Shown: piece after piece, positions 15,065-21,070 of the stretch | How the letters are laid out: each line of letters begins with the position of its first letter | Numbering within the stretch: the stretch's first letter is position 1 | From: Planctomycetaceae bacterium | GTDB taxonomy: Bacteria > Planctomycetota > Phycisphaerae > Phycisphaerales > SM1A02 | DNA: 32,433 nucleotides | Reading direction: 5' to 3' | Assembly (NCBI GenBank): GCA_021297795.1 | Contig: JAJTGL010000042.1 | Span: 1 to 32,433 of the forward strand | Position numbers and translations under genes: made by a program | The notes under the pieces: model-generated | What the model saw: only the letters and a program-made list of their open reading frames with translations | What the model was told of the DNA's origin: nothing | The model's database searches: none

Positions 15065-15844
15065 TTATCGGTGAGAAGGTCGTTTTGGCGCCACTTGTTT
15101 TCTGGCCTTCTTGGTCGGATTTCCGGCGGCCCTCCGGGTGGGTGTTCGCCCCTCCCGGGAGGCGTCTCCGGCACGCGCCGCCCGGAGCCCGTCCGAGCAG
15201 AAGCGGCGGCAGATCGCGTCGGTGGCGCAGTCGCCGCCCCGGGCCTTGCAGGCGCGTCGCCCCTGGAAGATCAGGAGGTGTGAGAGGATGCACCAGTCCT
15301 CCTGCGGGAAGAGCGCCATCAGGTCGCGCTCGATCTTCTCCGGGGTCTTCTGGCGCGATAGGCCAAAGCGCCCGGACAGCCGGGCGACGTGGGTGTCGAC
15401 GACCACGCCCTCGTTGATCCCGAAGCAGTTCCCGAGCACCACGTTTGCCGTCTTCCGGGCGACGCCGCGCAAGGTGAGCAGTTCCTCCATCGTGCGCGGC
15501 ACCTCGCCGCCGAACCGCTCGACGAGGATGCGCGCCGTCTCGTGGACCGCACGCGCCTTCGCCCGGAAGAGCCCGATCGAGCGGATGTGGGGCTCGATCT
15601 CGGCGGGGGTCGCCCGCGCGTAGTCGGCGGGGGTGGGGAAGGCCCGGAAGAGCCCCGGGGTCGCCTTGTTGACGGCGACGTCGGTGCACTGCGCCGAGAG
15701 GATGGTGGCGATCAGGAGTTCGTGTGGCTTCGTCCAGTCGAGCTCGCAGTGCGCGTTCGGAAAGCGCTCCTTGAGGGCCGCGAGGAGTTCGAGCGCGCGT
15801 GCCTTCTGCGCGGGCGTCTTGCGTGGGAGCGCGCGGTCAGGCAC
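15065..15844 (-). CDS. nth: Endonuclease III (DNA glycosylase/AP lyase), atypical Fe-S ligand spacing
   Basis: Nth removes oxidised pyrimidines and cleaves the abasic strand. The 259-residue protein contains LLIATILSAQCTD, the helix-hairpin-helix LRGVARKTANVVLGNCFG with the catalytic Lys and VVVDTHVARLSGR with the catalytic Asp. The C-terminal Fe-S loop reads CKARGGDCATDAICRRFC, that is C-x6-C-x5-C-x3-C, whereas the usual spacing is C-x6-C-x2-C-x5-C. Four Cys are present but the last two are shifted. A basic Arg/Lys-rich tail follows. The GTG start at 15844 has GGAG about 9 nt upstream and overlaps the preceding gene's stop by 8 nt, so the two are co-translated. The frame is open further upstream, but that part overlaps the membrane-protein gene. 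Confidence 0.92.
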   Translation of the reverse strand: MPDRALPRKTPAQKARALELLAALKERFPNAHCELDWTKPHELLIATILSAQCTDVAVNKATPGLFRAFPTPADYARATPAEIEPHIRSIGLFRAKARAVHETARILVERFGGEVPRTMEELLTLRGVARKTANVVLGNCFGINEGVVVDTHVARLSGRFGLSRQKTPEKIERDLMALFPQEDWCILSHLLIFQGRRACKARGGDCATDAICRRFCSDGLRAARAGDASREGRTPTRRAAGNPTKKARKQVAPKRPSHR

Positions 15845-16415
15845 GGCGGCGCACTCCGGCTGCGGCGCTGAGACCGGCGAGGGCGAGGAGCGACAGGACC
15901 TCGGCGGACGCGACGCGCGAGGCGAACGTGTGGGCGCGATCGACCTCGACCTTCGTGGAAAGCGCTTGGACAAGCCACTTTTCGTCACGGGTCACTTCGT
16001 ACGCCATATCGCGGTACTTCCTGTCGGTCACGCGGAAGCCCACGATCGCGACGAAACTCACGCCGAGCGCGGCGATGGCGCAGACAAGGGCGGTGATCCG
16101 GAGGCGGCGCAGCGGCTGCGGAGCGCTGTCGCGGTTGGCGCAGACGATTCCGAGGGCAAGCGCAGCCGTGGCGACGGTGGCGAGGATCGCGCGCGGCGCC
16201 TGCGCGAGGTCGAAGACGCGCTCGACGAGGTGGCCGGCGACGAGCTGCCGACCGAGGACGGGTTCTGCCACGATGAAGGCCTCGTAGCCCTCCATCGAGA
16301 GCGGCAGCTCTCGCGCGGCGGGGAAGATGGCCATCGCTGCGATGCCGCCGACGAGTGCGAGCGAAAGCCACAGCATGATCGCAAGCCAGAACACGACGTC
16401 GGCGAGGGTTCGCAT
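15837..16415 (-). CDS. Small membrane protein of unknown function, first gene of the nth operon
   Basis: The 192-residue protein is not recognised. It has four likely membrane segments: about 8-30 (FWLAIMLWLSLALVGGIAAM), 79-97 (AILATVATAALALGIVC), 110-133 (ITALVCAIAALGVSFVAIVGF) and the C-terminus (SLLALAGLSAAAGV). The loop between the first two contains MEGYEAFIVAEPVLGRQLVA. The helix arrangement recalls DUF4149-type membrane proteins, but this is only an impression. The ATG at 16415 has a TACCAT hexamer 6 nt upstream and no Shine-Dalgarno. Its stop overlaps the start of nth. Longer upstream extensions run through the intergenic repeat and are not protein-like. Confidence 0.72.
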   Translation of the reverse strand: MRTLADVVFWLAIMLWLSLALVGGIAAMAIFPAARELPLSMEGYEAFIVAEPVLGRQLVAGHLVERVFDLAQAPRAILATVATAALALGIVCANRDSAPQPLRRLRITALVCAIAALGVSFVAIVGFRVTDRKYRDMAYEVTRDEKWLVQALSTKVEVDRAHTFASRVASAEVLSLLALAGLSAAAGVRRRA

Positions 16416-16421
16416 GGGGCG

Positions 16422-16427
16422 ATGGTA
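16422..16427 (-). promoter_or_regulatory. -10 hexamer TACCAT of the membrane protein-nth operon
   Basis: On the minus strand TACCAT is followed by CGCCCC and then the ATG at 16415, a 6-nt gap. This would place the transcription start at the start codon. It would drive the unit that includes nth and perhaps the mur genes. Confidence 0.5.
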
Positions 16428-16517
16428 CTCGCGTTGCGCGAGGGGGCGCCTTGGACGGACTGGTGGCGACGTGGCGCGTGCACGCGGGGTTTCGACGAAC
16501 GGGTGCCGTACGAACCG

Positions 16518-16680
16518 GTGCCGGGTAGTTGGCGGGTACGAGCGGGTACGAGCGGGTGCGCACCCGGCACCGATCTCGGGATTCGCGCATCTCGCGGAGG
16601 GTGATCGGATTCGAGCCATGAAGCTCGCTGCGTGCTTGGTGCCGGGTACGAGCGGGAACAAGCGGGTGACTGCGCGGCAC
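16518..16680. repeat. Dispersed double-palindrome repeat, copy A
   Basis: Module 1 (16518-16570, 53 bp) is bounded by GTGCCGGGTA and CACCCGGCAC, which pair over 9 bp. Between them the motif CGGGTACGAG is repeated. A 68-bp spacer contains a small hairpin, CGAGC-CATGAA-GCTCG. Module 2 (16639-16680, 42 bp) is bounded by GTGCCG and CGGCAC around GGTACGAGCGGGAACAAG. Copies A and B fill most of the 534-bp gap between the divergent genes at 16415 and 16950. No gene is visible in that gap: its open frames encode only the repeat. Confidence 0.85.
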
Positions 16681-16714
16681 GGTTCGGCGGTTCAGCGCCC
16701 CGTCCATCGAACCG

Positions 16715-16875
16715 GTGCCGGGTAGTTGGCAGGTACGAACGGGTACAAGCGCGTGCGCACCCGGCACCGATCGGGATTCGCGTATCTCGTGGACGGGGCT
16801 CGGGTTCGAGCCACGAGGCTTGCTGCGTGCTTGGTGCCGGGTACGAGCGGGCACAAGCGGGTGACTGCGCGGCAC
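16715..16875. repeat. Dispersed double-palindrome repeat, copy B
   Basis: This copy has the same order and exact module lengths as copy A: module 1 at 16715-16767 (53 bp), spacer of 66 bp, module 2 at 16834-16875 (42 bp). It starts 197 bp after copy A, in direct orientation. Both copies are preceded by CGAACCG and followed by GGTTCGG. The spacer hairpin differs in sequence (GAGCC-ACGA-GGCT) but can still fold. The copy ends 28 bp before the TACACT promoter-like hexamer at 16904, so it may supply part of that promoter. Confidence 0.85.
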
Positions 16876-16903
16876 GGTTCGGTGAACGTGTGCGCGGTCG
16901 CGA

Positions 16904-16909
16904 TACACT
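16904..16909 (+). promoter_or_regulatory. -10 hexamer TACACT before the TIM-barrel gene
   Basis: TACACT lies 40 nt upstream of the GTG at 16950. It would start a transcript near 16916 with a leader of about 34 nt. The sequence GGTGAAC just downstream of repeat copy B is at the right distance for a poor -35 box. Confidence 0.4.
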
Positions 16910-16949
16910 CCGATGTTCCATTCCTCCGAGCGCGCGCTCCCTCACACAC

Positions 16950-17762
16950 GTGGCAGTCGACACCCGTCCCAACCTCGCCGCAACGATCGCGCCGCTCGCG
17001 ACAGGCGAGGAGTCTCTCGGCGTGCGCGAGGCACTCGCGTGGATCTCCTCGCTTGGCTACCGCGGTGCGCAGCTGAACGCTGCCGATCCCACCACACGGC
17101 CGCGCGACCTCGGGCCGTCGGCGCGACGCGACCTCGCCGCCACGCTCGCGCGGCAGGAGCTCTGCTGCGCCGGGATCGATCTGTTCGTGCCCCCGGCGCA
17201 CTTCCTCGATCCAACGCACCAGTCGCGGGCGCTTGACGCGGTGCTTGCCGCGATCGGACTTGCCGCCGACCTCGGTCGCGCACCCGTCACCGTGCCGCTT
17301 CCAGATGAACCGGTGGGCGCAGGCACCGACGCGAGCACCAGTGGTATCCGTCAGGCGATCGCCGCCGAGGCCGAGCGTGTCGGCGTCACGGTGCTCCTCG
17401 CCGCACCGGTCCCGCCAGGTTCGGGCGCATCGTCCTCGGCGCCGATCGCGCCGCCTTTCCGCGCGTTTCTCGACTGTGCTGCCGTACTTGCCGCGCAGGG
17501 AAGCCCCGAACGCGAGATCGCCCGCCTCGGATCGGCGCTTGGCGCGGTCCGAGTAGTCGATCTCCTTCGCAGCGGCCTGCGCGGGCCGATCCTCGAGCCG
17601 CGCGAATCGCGTCTCGATGCGCTGGCCGTCCGCATGGCATGCGAGATCGCGCCGGCGGTCCGCGATGGACGCCCGATTGCGATCGTCGATGCGCGGCAAT
17701 GGACCGATCCGCGCGGTGGAATCGAACGTTCGATTCTCCGCTGGCGCACCCTCGGCGCCTGA
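16950..17762 (+). CDS. Sugar phosphate isomerase/epimerase-like TIM-barrel protein
   Basis: The predicted 270-residue protein begins VAVDTRPNLAATIAPLATGE and continues LGVREALAWISSLGYRGAQL. This is the usual first strand-helix unit of xylose-isomerase-like (AP endonuclease 2 superfamily) TIM barrels. Later come RRDLAATLARQELCCAGIDL, the AAIGLAADLGRAPVTVPLP segment, EAERVGVTVLLAA and ACEIAPAVRDGRPIAIVDAR. The metal-binding Glu/His residues of active family members are not clearly present, so activity is uncertain. I chose the GTG at 16950 because upstream sequence in this frame encodes the intergenic repeat. No Shine-Dalgarno is visible. It lies 86 nt before the SPOR-like gene on the same strand. 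The family is reasonable; the substrate is unknown. Confidence 0.68.
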   Translation: MAVDTRPNLAATIAPLATGEESLGVREALAWISSLGYRGAQLNAADPTTRPRDLGPSARRDLAATLARQELCCAGIDLFVPPAHFLDPTHQSRALDAVLAAIGLAADLGRAPVTVPLPDEPVGAGTDASTSGIRQAIAAEAERVGVTVLLAAPVPPGSGASSSAPIAPPFRAFLDCAAVLAAQGSPEREIARLGSALGAVRVVDLLRSGLRGPILEPRESRLDALAVRMACEIAPAVRDGRPIAIVDARQWTDPRGGIERSILRWRTLGA

Positions 17763-17848
17763 GCGCCTGCTACGATCGCACCACGCCGCGCGGAATCTCG
17801 CGATCCGCCGAAATCCGCGCGCGGCGCAGCGAAACAGCGAGGTGCACG

Positions 17849-18616
17849 ATGGCGAGGCGCGGTGGACCGGCGCTCTATGAACTTCTCGATTCGAAGCGTG
17901 GCTCTGCGGTTCCTTCCGGCGGACTCGCGGGTGGATCCGCGCGAGCGCGGCTCGACCCCCGTGCGCTCCGCTCGCTCGTCTTCGGTGCGATCGCGATCGC
18001 GCTCATCGTGATCGCCTACCTCGTCGGCGTGAGCCGCGGCGAGCGCATCGGTCGCGCGGCGGTCGAGGGTGTCGCCGCGGGTGTCGCCTCGGGCGGTGTC
18101 TCGAGTGGTGCCTCGAGTGGTGCCTCGGGTGGTGCCTCGGGTGCTGGCGCGGCAGACGCGGAGTCAGCTCCGCGACCCGGTTCGTCGGTCGGGGTCGCGG
18201 GTGCTGGCGACAGCCTGAGGACCGAGAACCCATCCGTCACCGTCAGCAGCGGAACCATGCCGCAGGGTGGTGGTCCGGGCGCCGCGGAAGCCGGTCTTGG
18301 CCCCGCATCCGCAGGAGATCCCCGTCAGGTAGGCCTCCAATACTTCGTTCTCTGCTCCACGCTCGAGCCCAACGCCATCAAGGTGGTCGAGTTCTGCCGT
18401 TCCAAGGGGCTTGACGCGTACGTGGTTCCCGATCAGAATGGTCGACTTCGCGAAGTGACCGTGCTGCCGGGTTTTGCATCCGGAGAACGCAGCAGCCCGG
18501 CCATCAAGGAACTCGAGGAGCGCATTCGCAAGGTCGGCGTCCTGTTCAAGGCGTCGGGTCCTGGGAACAGCGACTTCGGGGATCGGTACATCAAGACCCA
18601 TCGCGAGCGGCAATGA
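17849..18616 (+). CDS. Membrane-anchored SPOR-like protein
   Basis: The 255-residue protein has a short cytoplasmic N-terminus, one membrane segment at about 36-54 (LVFGAIAIALIVIAYLVGV) and a flexible Gly/Ser/Ala-rich linker (about 75-160). The C-terminal domain (VGLQYFVLCSTLEPNAIKVV, then EFCRSKGLDAYVVPDQNGRL) resembles the beta-alpha-beta pattern of SPOR domains, which bind denuded septal glycan. The resemblance is by pattern only. If correct, it would be a cell-envelope or division protein, which fits the nearby ftsQ-mur cluster only loosely. The ATG has GAGGTG 5 nt upstream, a good Shine-Dalgarno. A TACGAT hexamer at 17771-17776 could be its own promoter. Confidence 0.65.
   Translation: MARRGGPALYELLDSKRGSAVPSGGLAGGSARARLDPRALRSLVFGAIAIALIVIAYLVGVSRGERIGRAAVEGVAAGVASGGVSSGASSGASGGASGAGAADAESAPRPGSSVGVAGAGDSLRTENPSVTVSSGTMPQGGGPGAAEAGLGPASAGDPRQVGLQYFVLCSTLEPNAIKVVEFCRSKGLDAYVVPDQNGRLREVTVLPGFASGERSSPAIKELEERIRKVGVLFKASGPGNSDFGDRYIKTHRERQ
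18095..18142 (+). repeat. Four tandem 12-bp repeats in the SPOR-like gene linker
   Basis: GGTGTCTCGAGT, GGTGCCTCGAGT, GGTGCCTCGGGT and GGTGCCTCGGGT follow head to tail and encode (GVSS/GASS/GASG)n. Two diverged units precede them. The array is in frame, so length changes would only lengthen or shorten the linker. Confidence 0.85.
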
Positions 18617-18672
18617 CGCCGCGCGCAGCGTGTTCCGCGGTGAGCGGCCACGCAGTTCGGACGGAACGCAAC

Positions 18673-18918
18673 ATGAGCATCCACAGCAGCCTCAAGACCA
18701 AGTCCGGTGCCCTCAACCAGCACCGCAACGTCCTCACCCGCGACGAGCGCGTCGCCAAGCTCACCGCGAGCGAGCGCTTCGTCTCCGGCAAGTCCTCGCC
18801 GCTCGGCCTCCCGAAGGTCCTGAGCATTAAGGTCGCCGCAGGCAAGAAGCCCAAGAAGGAGCCGGCGGCCGCCGGCGCCGACGCCGCGGCTGCAGGCAAG
18901 GACGCGAAGAAGAAGTAA
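18673..18918 (+). CDS. PVC-type small basic protein
   Basis: The 81-residue, Lys-rich protein starts MSIHSSLKTKSGALNQHRNV and continues LTRDERVAKLTASERFVSG, then GLPKVLSIKVAAGKKPKKE. It matches my memory of the 'small basic protein' family shared by Planctomycetes, Verrucomicrobia and Chlamydiae (TIGR04137), in which MS-x-H-x-SLK, NVL-R-ERI-L and GLPKVK are conserved. Its function is not established; its size and charge suggest nucleic-acid or ribosome contact. The tail is Ala/Lys-rich. The ATG at 18673 is chosen because it matches the family N-terminus; an in-frame upstream ATG at 18613 would add a poor extension. It lies 56 nt after the SPOR-like gene. Confidence 0.82.
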   Translation: MSIHSSLKTKSGALNQHRNVLTRDERVAKLTASERFVSGKSSPLGLPKVLSIKVAAGKKPKKEPAAAGADAAAAGKDAKKK

Positions 18919-18990
18919 TCGCGCGTCGTGCCGCGTGGTGCACGGGCCGGACACGGCTTCCACACGCGGATCGAGCGTTTGTCATACTGC

Positions 18991-19017
18991 GACGCCCCCG
19001 GCACTGTCGGGGGCGTC
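18991..19017 (+). terminator. Perfect 10-bp hairpin between the small basic protein and the aminotransferase
   Basis: GACGCCCCCG pairs exactly with CGGGGGCGTC across the loop GCACTGT. It lies 72 nt after the small basic protein stop and 48 nt before the aminotransferase ATG. No U-tract follows, so it may be a weak terminator or a leader hairpin. A CATACT hexamer (18983-18988) ends directly in front of it. Confidence 0.55.
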
Positions 19018-19065
19018 GTGCTTCCAGTTCGCGCTCCGTTTCTCCGCACTCGATCGAGTCTTTCG

Positions 19066-20286
19066 ATGACCTCGAAGTCCACGCCATCGCCCGCGTCCCA
19101 CGCACGTTCCACCGGCAGCGCCGCGGCGCACGATGCATCGGTCGATGCGCGCCTCGACGTGCAGGGGCTGCTTTCGTCGCGCGCGAAGTCGATCGACGCA
19201 AGCGGCATCCGCAAGGTGTTCGACCTCGCGGCGCATCTCAAGGATCCGATCAACCTCTCGATCGGTCAGCCTGACTTTCCGGTGCCCGACATCCTCAAGC
19301 GCGCCGCGATCGAGGCGATCGAGCAGAACCGCAACGGCTACACGCAGACGCAGGGGTGCCCGGAGCTCCTGCACGCGATCTGGCAGCGGCTCGGAAGCGA
19401 GATCGGTTGGACGCACGATGCCAAGCACGGTCTCTCCGCGATCGTGACGAGCGGCACGTCGGGCGCGCTCATCCTGGGGATGATGTGCCTCCTCGACGCG
19501 GGCGACGAGGCGATCGTGCCCGATCCCTACTTCGTCATGTATCCGCAGCTCGCCGCGCTGACCGGCGGCAAGGTCGTCCTCTGCGACACCTATCCTGACT
19601 TCCGCATGACCGCCGAGCGGATCGAGCCGCTCATCACGCCGCGCACCAAGTGTGTGCTCGTCAACAGTCCCGGCAATCCGACCGGCGTGGTGCTCACCTC
19701 GCGCGAGATGGCCGACATCGTCGATCTCTGCCGAGCGAAGGGGATCCTCCTGATCTCCGACGAGATCTACGACGAGTTCACTTTCTCCGAGTTCCGCGAG
19801 AACGACCGCTTCCCGACCCCCGCGGCGTTCACGAAGGATTGCCTGCTCATCCGCGGCTTCGGCAAGACCTACGGCTGCACTGGCTGGCGACTCGGCTACG
19901 TGGCCGGCCCGCACGAGATCGTGCAGTCGATCGCCAAGTTGCAGCAGTACACCTACGTCTGCGCGCCCAGCATGGCGCAGTACGCGGCGGCGAAGGCGTA
20001 CGAGGTCGACATGCGTCCGTGGGTCGATCGCTTCGAGCTCGAGGCGTTCGACGGCGTGGCGAACGTCGCGCGTCCGGGCGGCGCGTTCTACGCGTTCGTC
20101 GAGGTTCCGCCGGCGCTCGGCATCACCGCCACGCAGTTCGTCGAGCGCGCGATCGAGCAGAGCGTGCTCGTGATCCCGGGCAAGGTGTTCTCGACGCGCG
20201 ATACGCATTTCCGCCTGTCGTTCGCCGCGAAGGAAGAGACTCTCGCGCGTGGCCTCGGCATTCTGCGCGGTCTCATGCGAGGGTGA
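19066..20286 (+). CDS. Class I/II PLP-dependent aminotransferase
   Basis: The 406-residue protein has the fold-type I aspartate aminotransferase pattern: INLSIGQPDFPVPDIL, NGYTQTQGCPELLHAI, TSGTSGALILGMM (cofactor pocket), DPYFVMYPQLAALTGGKVV, LVNSPGNPTGVVLTSREM, SDEIYDEFTF and the Schiff-base Lys in RGFGKTYGCTGWRLGYVAGP. The C-terminal substrate Arg lies in DTHFRLSFAAKEE. The amino donor cannot be read from sequence; the Asp/aromatic subgroup is most likely. The first 40 residues (Ser/Thr/Ala-rich, MTSKSTPSPASHA onward) are not part of the fold, so a later start is possible. It is cytosolic. A hairpin precedes it and another hairpin lies 44 nt after it. Confidence 0.9.
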   Translation: MTSKSTPSPASHARSTGSAAAHDASVDARLDVQGLLSSRAKSIDASGIRKVFDLAAHLKDPINLSIGQPDFPVPDILKRAAIEAIEQNRNGYTQTQGCPELLHAIWQRLGSEIGWTHDAKHGLSAIVTSGTSGALILGMMCLLDAGDEAIVPDPYFVMYPQLAALTGGKVVLCDTYPDFRMTAERIEPLITPRTKCVLVNSPGNPTGVVLTSREMADIVDLCRAKGILLISDEIYDEFTFSEFRENDRFPTPAAFTKDCLLIRGFGKTYGCTGWRLGYVAGPHEIVQSIAKLQQYTYVCAPSMAQYAAAKAYEVDMRPWVDRFELEAFDGVANVARPGGAFYAFVEVPPALGITATQFVERAIEQSVLVIPGKVFSTRDTHFRLSFAAKEETLARGLGILRGLMRG

Positions 20287-20330
20287 CCGGCGCGCACGGC
20301 GCGGCGTGTCGAGGCAATCGCGAAGCAAAA

Positions 20331-20361
20331 CCGCCGTCTGGATTTGAGTCCAGAACGGCGG
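20331..20361 (-). terminator. Hairpin terminator pointing leftward (possibly bidirectional)
   Basis: The two arms CCGCCGTCTGGA and TCCAGAACGGCGG pair over 12 bp with one bulged A and a 6-nt loop. On the minus strand it is followed directly by TTTTGCTTCG. On the plus strand it lies 44 nt after the aminotransferase stop and could end that transcript too, although no U-tract follows on that side. Confidence 0.6.
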
Positions 20362-20366
20362 CGGGT

Positions 20367-20427
20367 GGATGGCCTGAAGTTTGGTGGCCCGGGGCGCGTT
20401 TCGTCGCCCGGGGCACTCCCTTCATCC
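20367..20427 (-). other. Nested palindromic segment, possible structured RNA
   Basis: GGAT (20367-20370) and GAAG (20376-20379) pair with CTTCATCC (20420-20427). Inside them GCCCGGGGCG (20387-20396) pairs with CGCCCGGGGC (20405-20414) over 10 bp with one mismatch and an 8-nt loop. Read on the minus strand it lies immediately before the U-tailed hairpin at 20331-20361, as a small RNA would. The 373-bp gap 20287-20659 has no convincing gene. Confidence 0.4.
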
Positions 20428-20592
20428 GACCAATCCGCCTCTCGATTGAGTGCACGTGTCGATTTCCGCGCGGATTCTTCCGTTCTGGCCGTTCGCAGGT
20501 AGGTTCGTGCGGTTCGTGCCGTTCCTGCGGTCCGCGCGGGGGGGTGGTTCGCCGTCGTGGACCGGCTGCATGGCGTGGTGGACCCCAAAAAG

Positions 20593-20621
20593 ACGACACG
20601 CCGCGCGAGGCGGCGTGTCGT
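20593..20621 (-). terminator. Intrinsic terminator of the lipoprotein gene
   Basis: A perfect 12-bp stem (ACGACACGCCGC with GCGGCGTGTCGT) has a 5-nt loop. On the minus strand it is followed by CTTTTTGGGG. It begins 38 nt after the lipoprotein stop. Confidence 0.85.
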
Positions 20622-20659
20622 GAAAATCGAGGGTGGGGTCACCCGAACTCTCGCTCGGC

Positions 20660-20869
20660 TCACTCGCTCTTCGGCGGCTTCGCCGACGGAGCGTTGTCGT
20701 TGTTCGAGCCGAGCTTGATGCCCGATCCCGGAGGAGCGACCGGCTCTGCCGCCGGACGGATCTGGTCGGCCTGGATCTCGGTGCTGCCGTCATCGCCGCA
20801 ACCGGTCAGGCAGGCGCAGGCAGCGATGACGCCGCAGGCGAGGAGGTTCGTGGTTCGGAACGTCTTCAT
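20660..20869 (-). CDS. Small lipoprotein of unknown function
   Basis: The 69-residue product starts MKTFRTTNLLACGVIAACAC and reaches the lipobox LTGC at about 21-24. After lipidation only about 45 residues remain (GDDGSTEIQADQIRPAAEPV, then a Pro/Lys/Ser-rich end). No domain is recognisable in this remainder. AAAGGA lies about 8 nt before the ATG and a strong terminator follows, so this is a well-defined single-gene unit despite its size. It could be a small envelope lipoprotein; no function should be inferred. Confidence 0.75.
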   Translation of the reverse strand: MKTFRTTNLLACGVIAACACLTGCGDDGSTEIQADQIRPAAEPVAPPGSGIKLGSNNDNAPSAKPPKSE

Positions 20870-20966
20870 GTGGTGATCCTTTCGTGCGTGAGGTCCGGGG
20901 TCGCGTGACGCCGGATGAGAGTGGTCCTTCGGACGCGGCTGAGATCGGGAGAATGGAGGCTCGCGC

Positions 20967-21000
20967 TTCAATGTCTCCGAAAATCGCCGCCCGCATTGAA
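20967..21000. promoter_or_regulatory. Spaced inverted repeat upstream of the lipoprotein gene
   Basis: TTCAATG (20967-20973) and CATTGAA (20994-21000) are perfect inverse copies separated by 20 bp, about 100-130 nt upstream of the lipoprotein start. It could be an operator or a hairpin. The 201-bp gap 20870-21070 holds nothing else. Confidence 0.25.
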
Positions 21001-21070
21001 ATCGCATGGCCGCGCGGGGTCAAGTCGCGTGGTTCGACGGTTCGATGGGGCGCGAACGGGGGCTTCCCGG

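Noticed and set aside
13258..15417. A 719-codon plus-strand frame opposite murB, murC and nth
   Set aside because: It is a shadow of three well-recognised genes, with no domain signature of its own.
16632..16949. Protein-like repeats (LGAGYEREQAGDCAARFG and similar) upstream of the TIM-barrel gene and again near 23.5 kb
   Set aside because: They come from translating the palindromic DNA repeat. They appear in several frames on both strands, with no plausible start, so they are not a protein domain.
20338..20353. CTGGATTTGAGTCCAG looks like a tRNA T-arm
   Set aside because: The loop is 6 nt and lacks TTCRA, and no acceptor, D or anticodon arms fit around it. It is part of a terminator-like hairpin.
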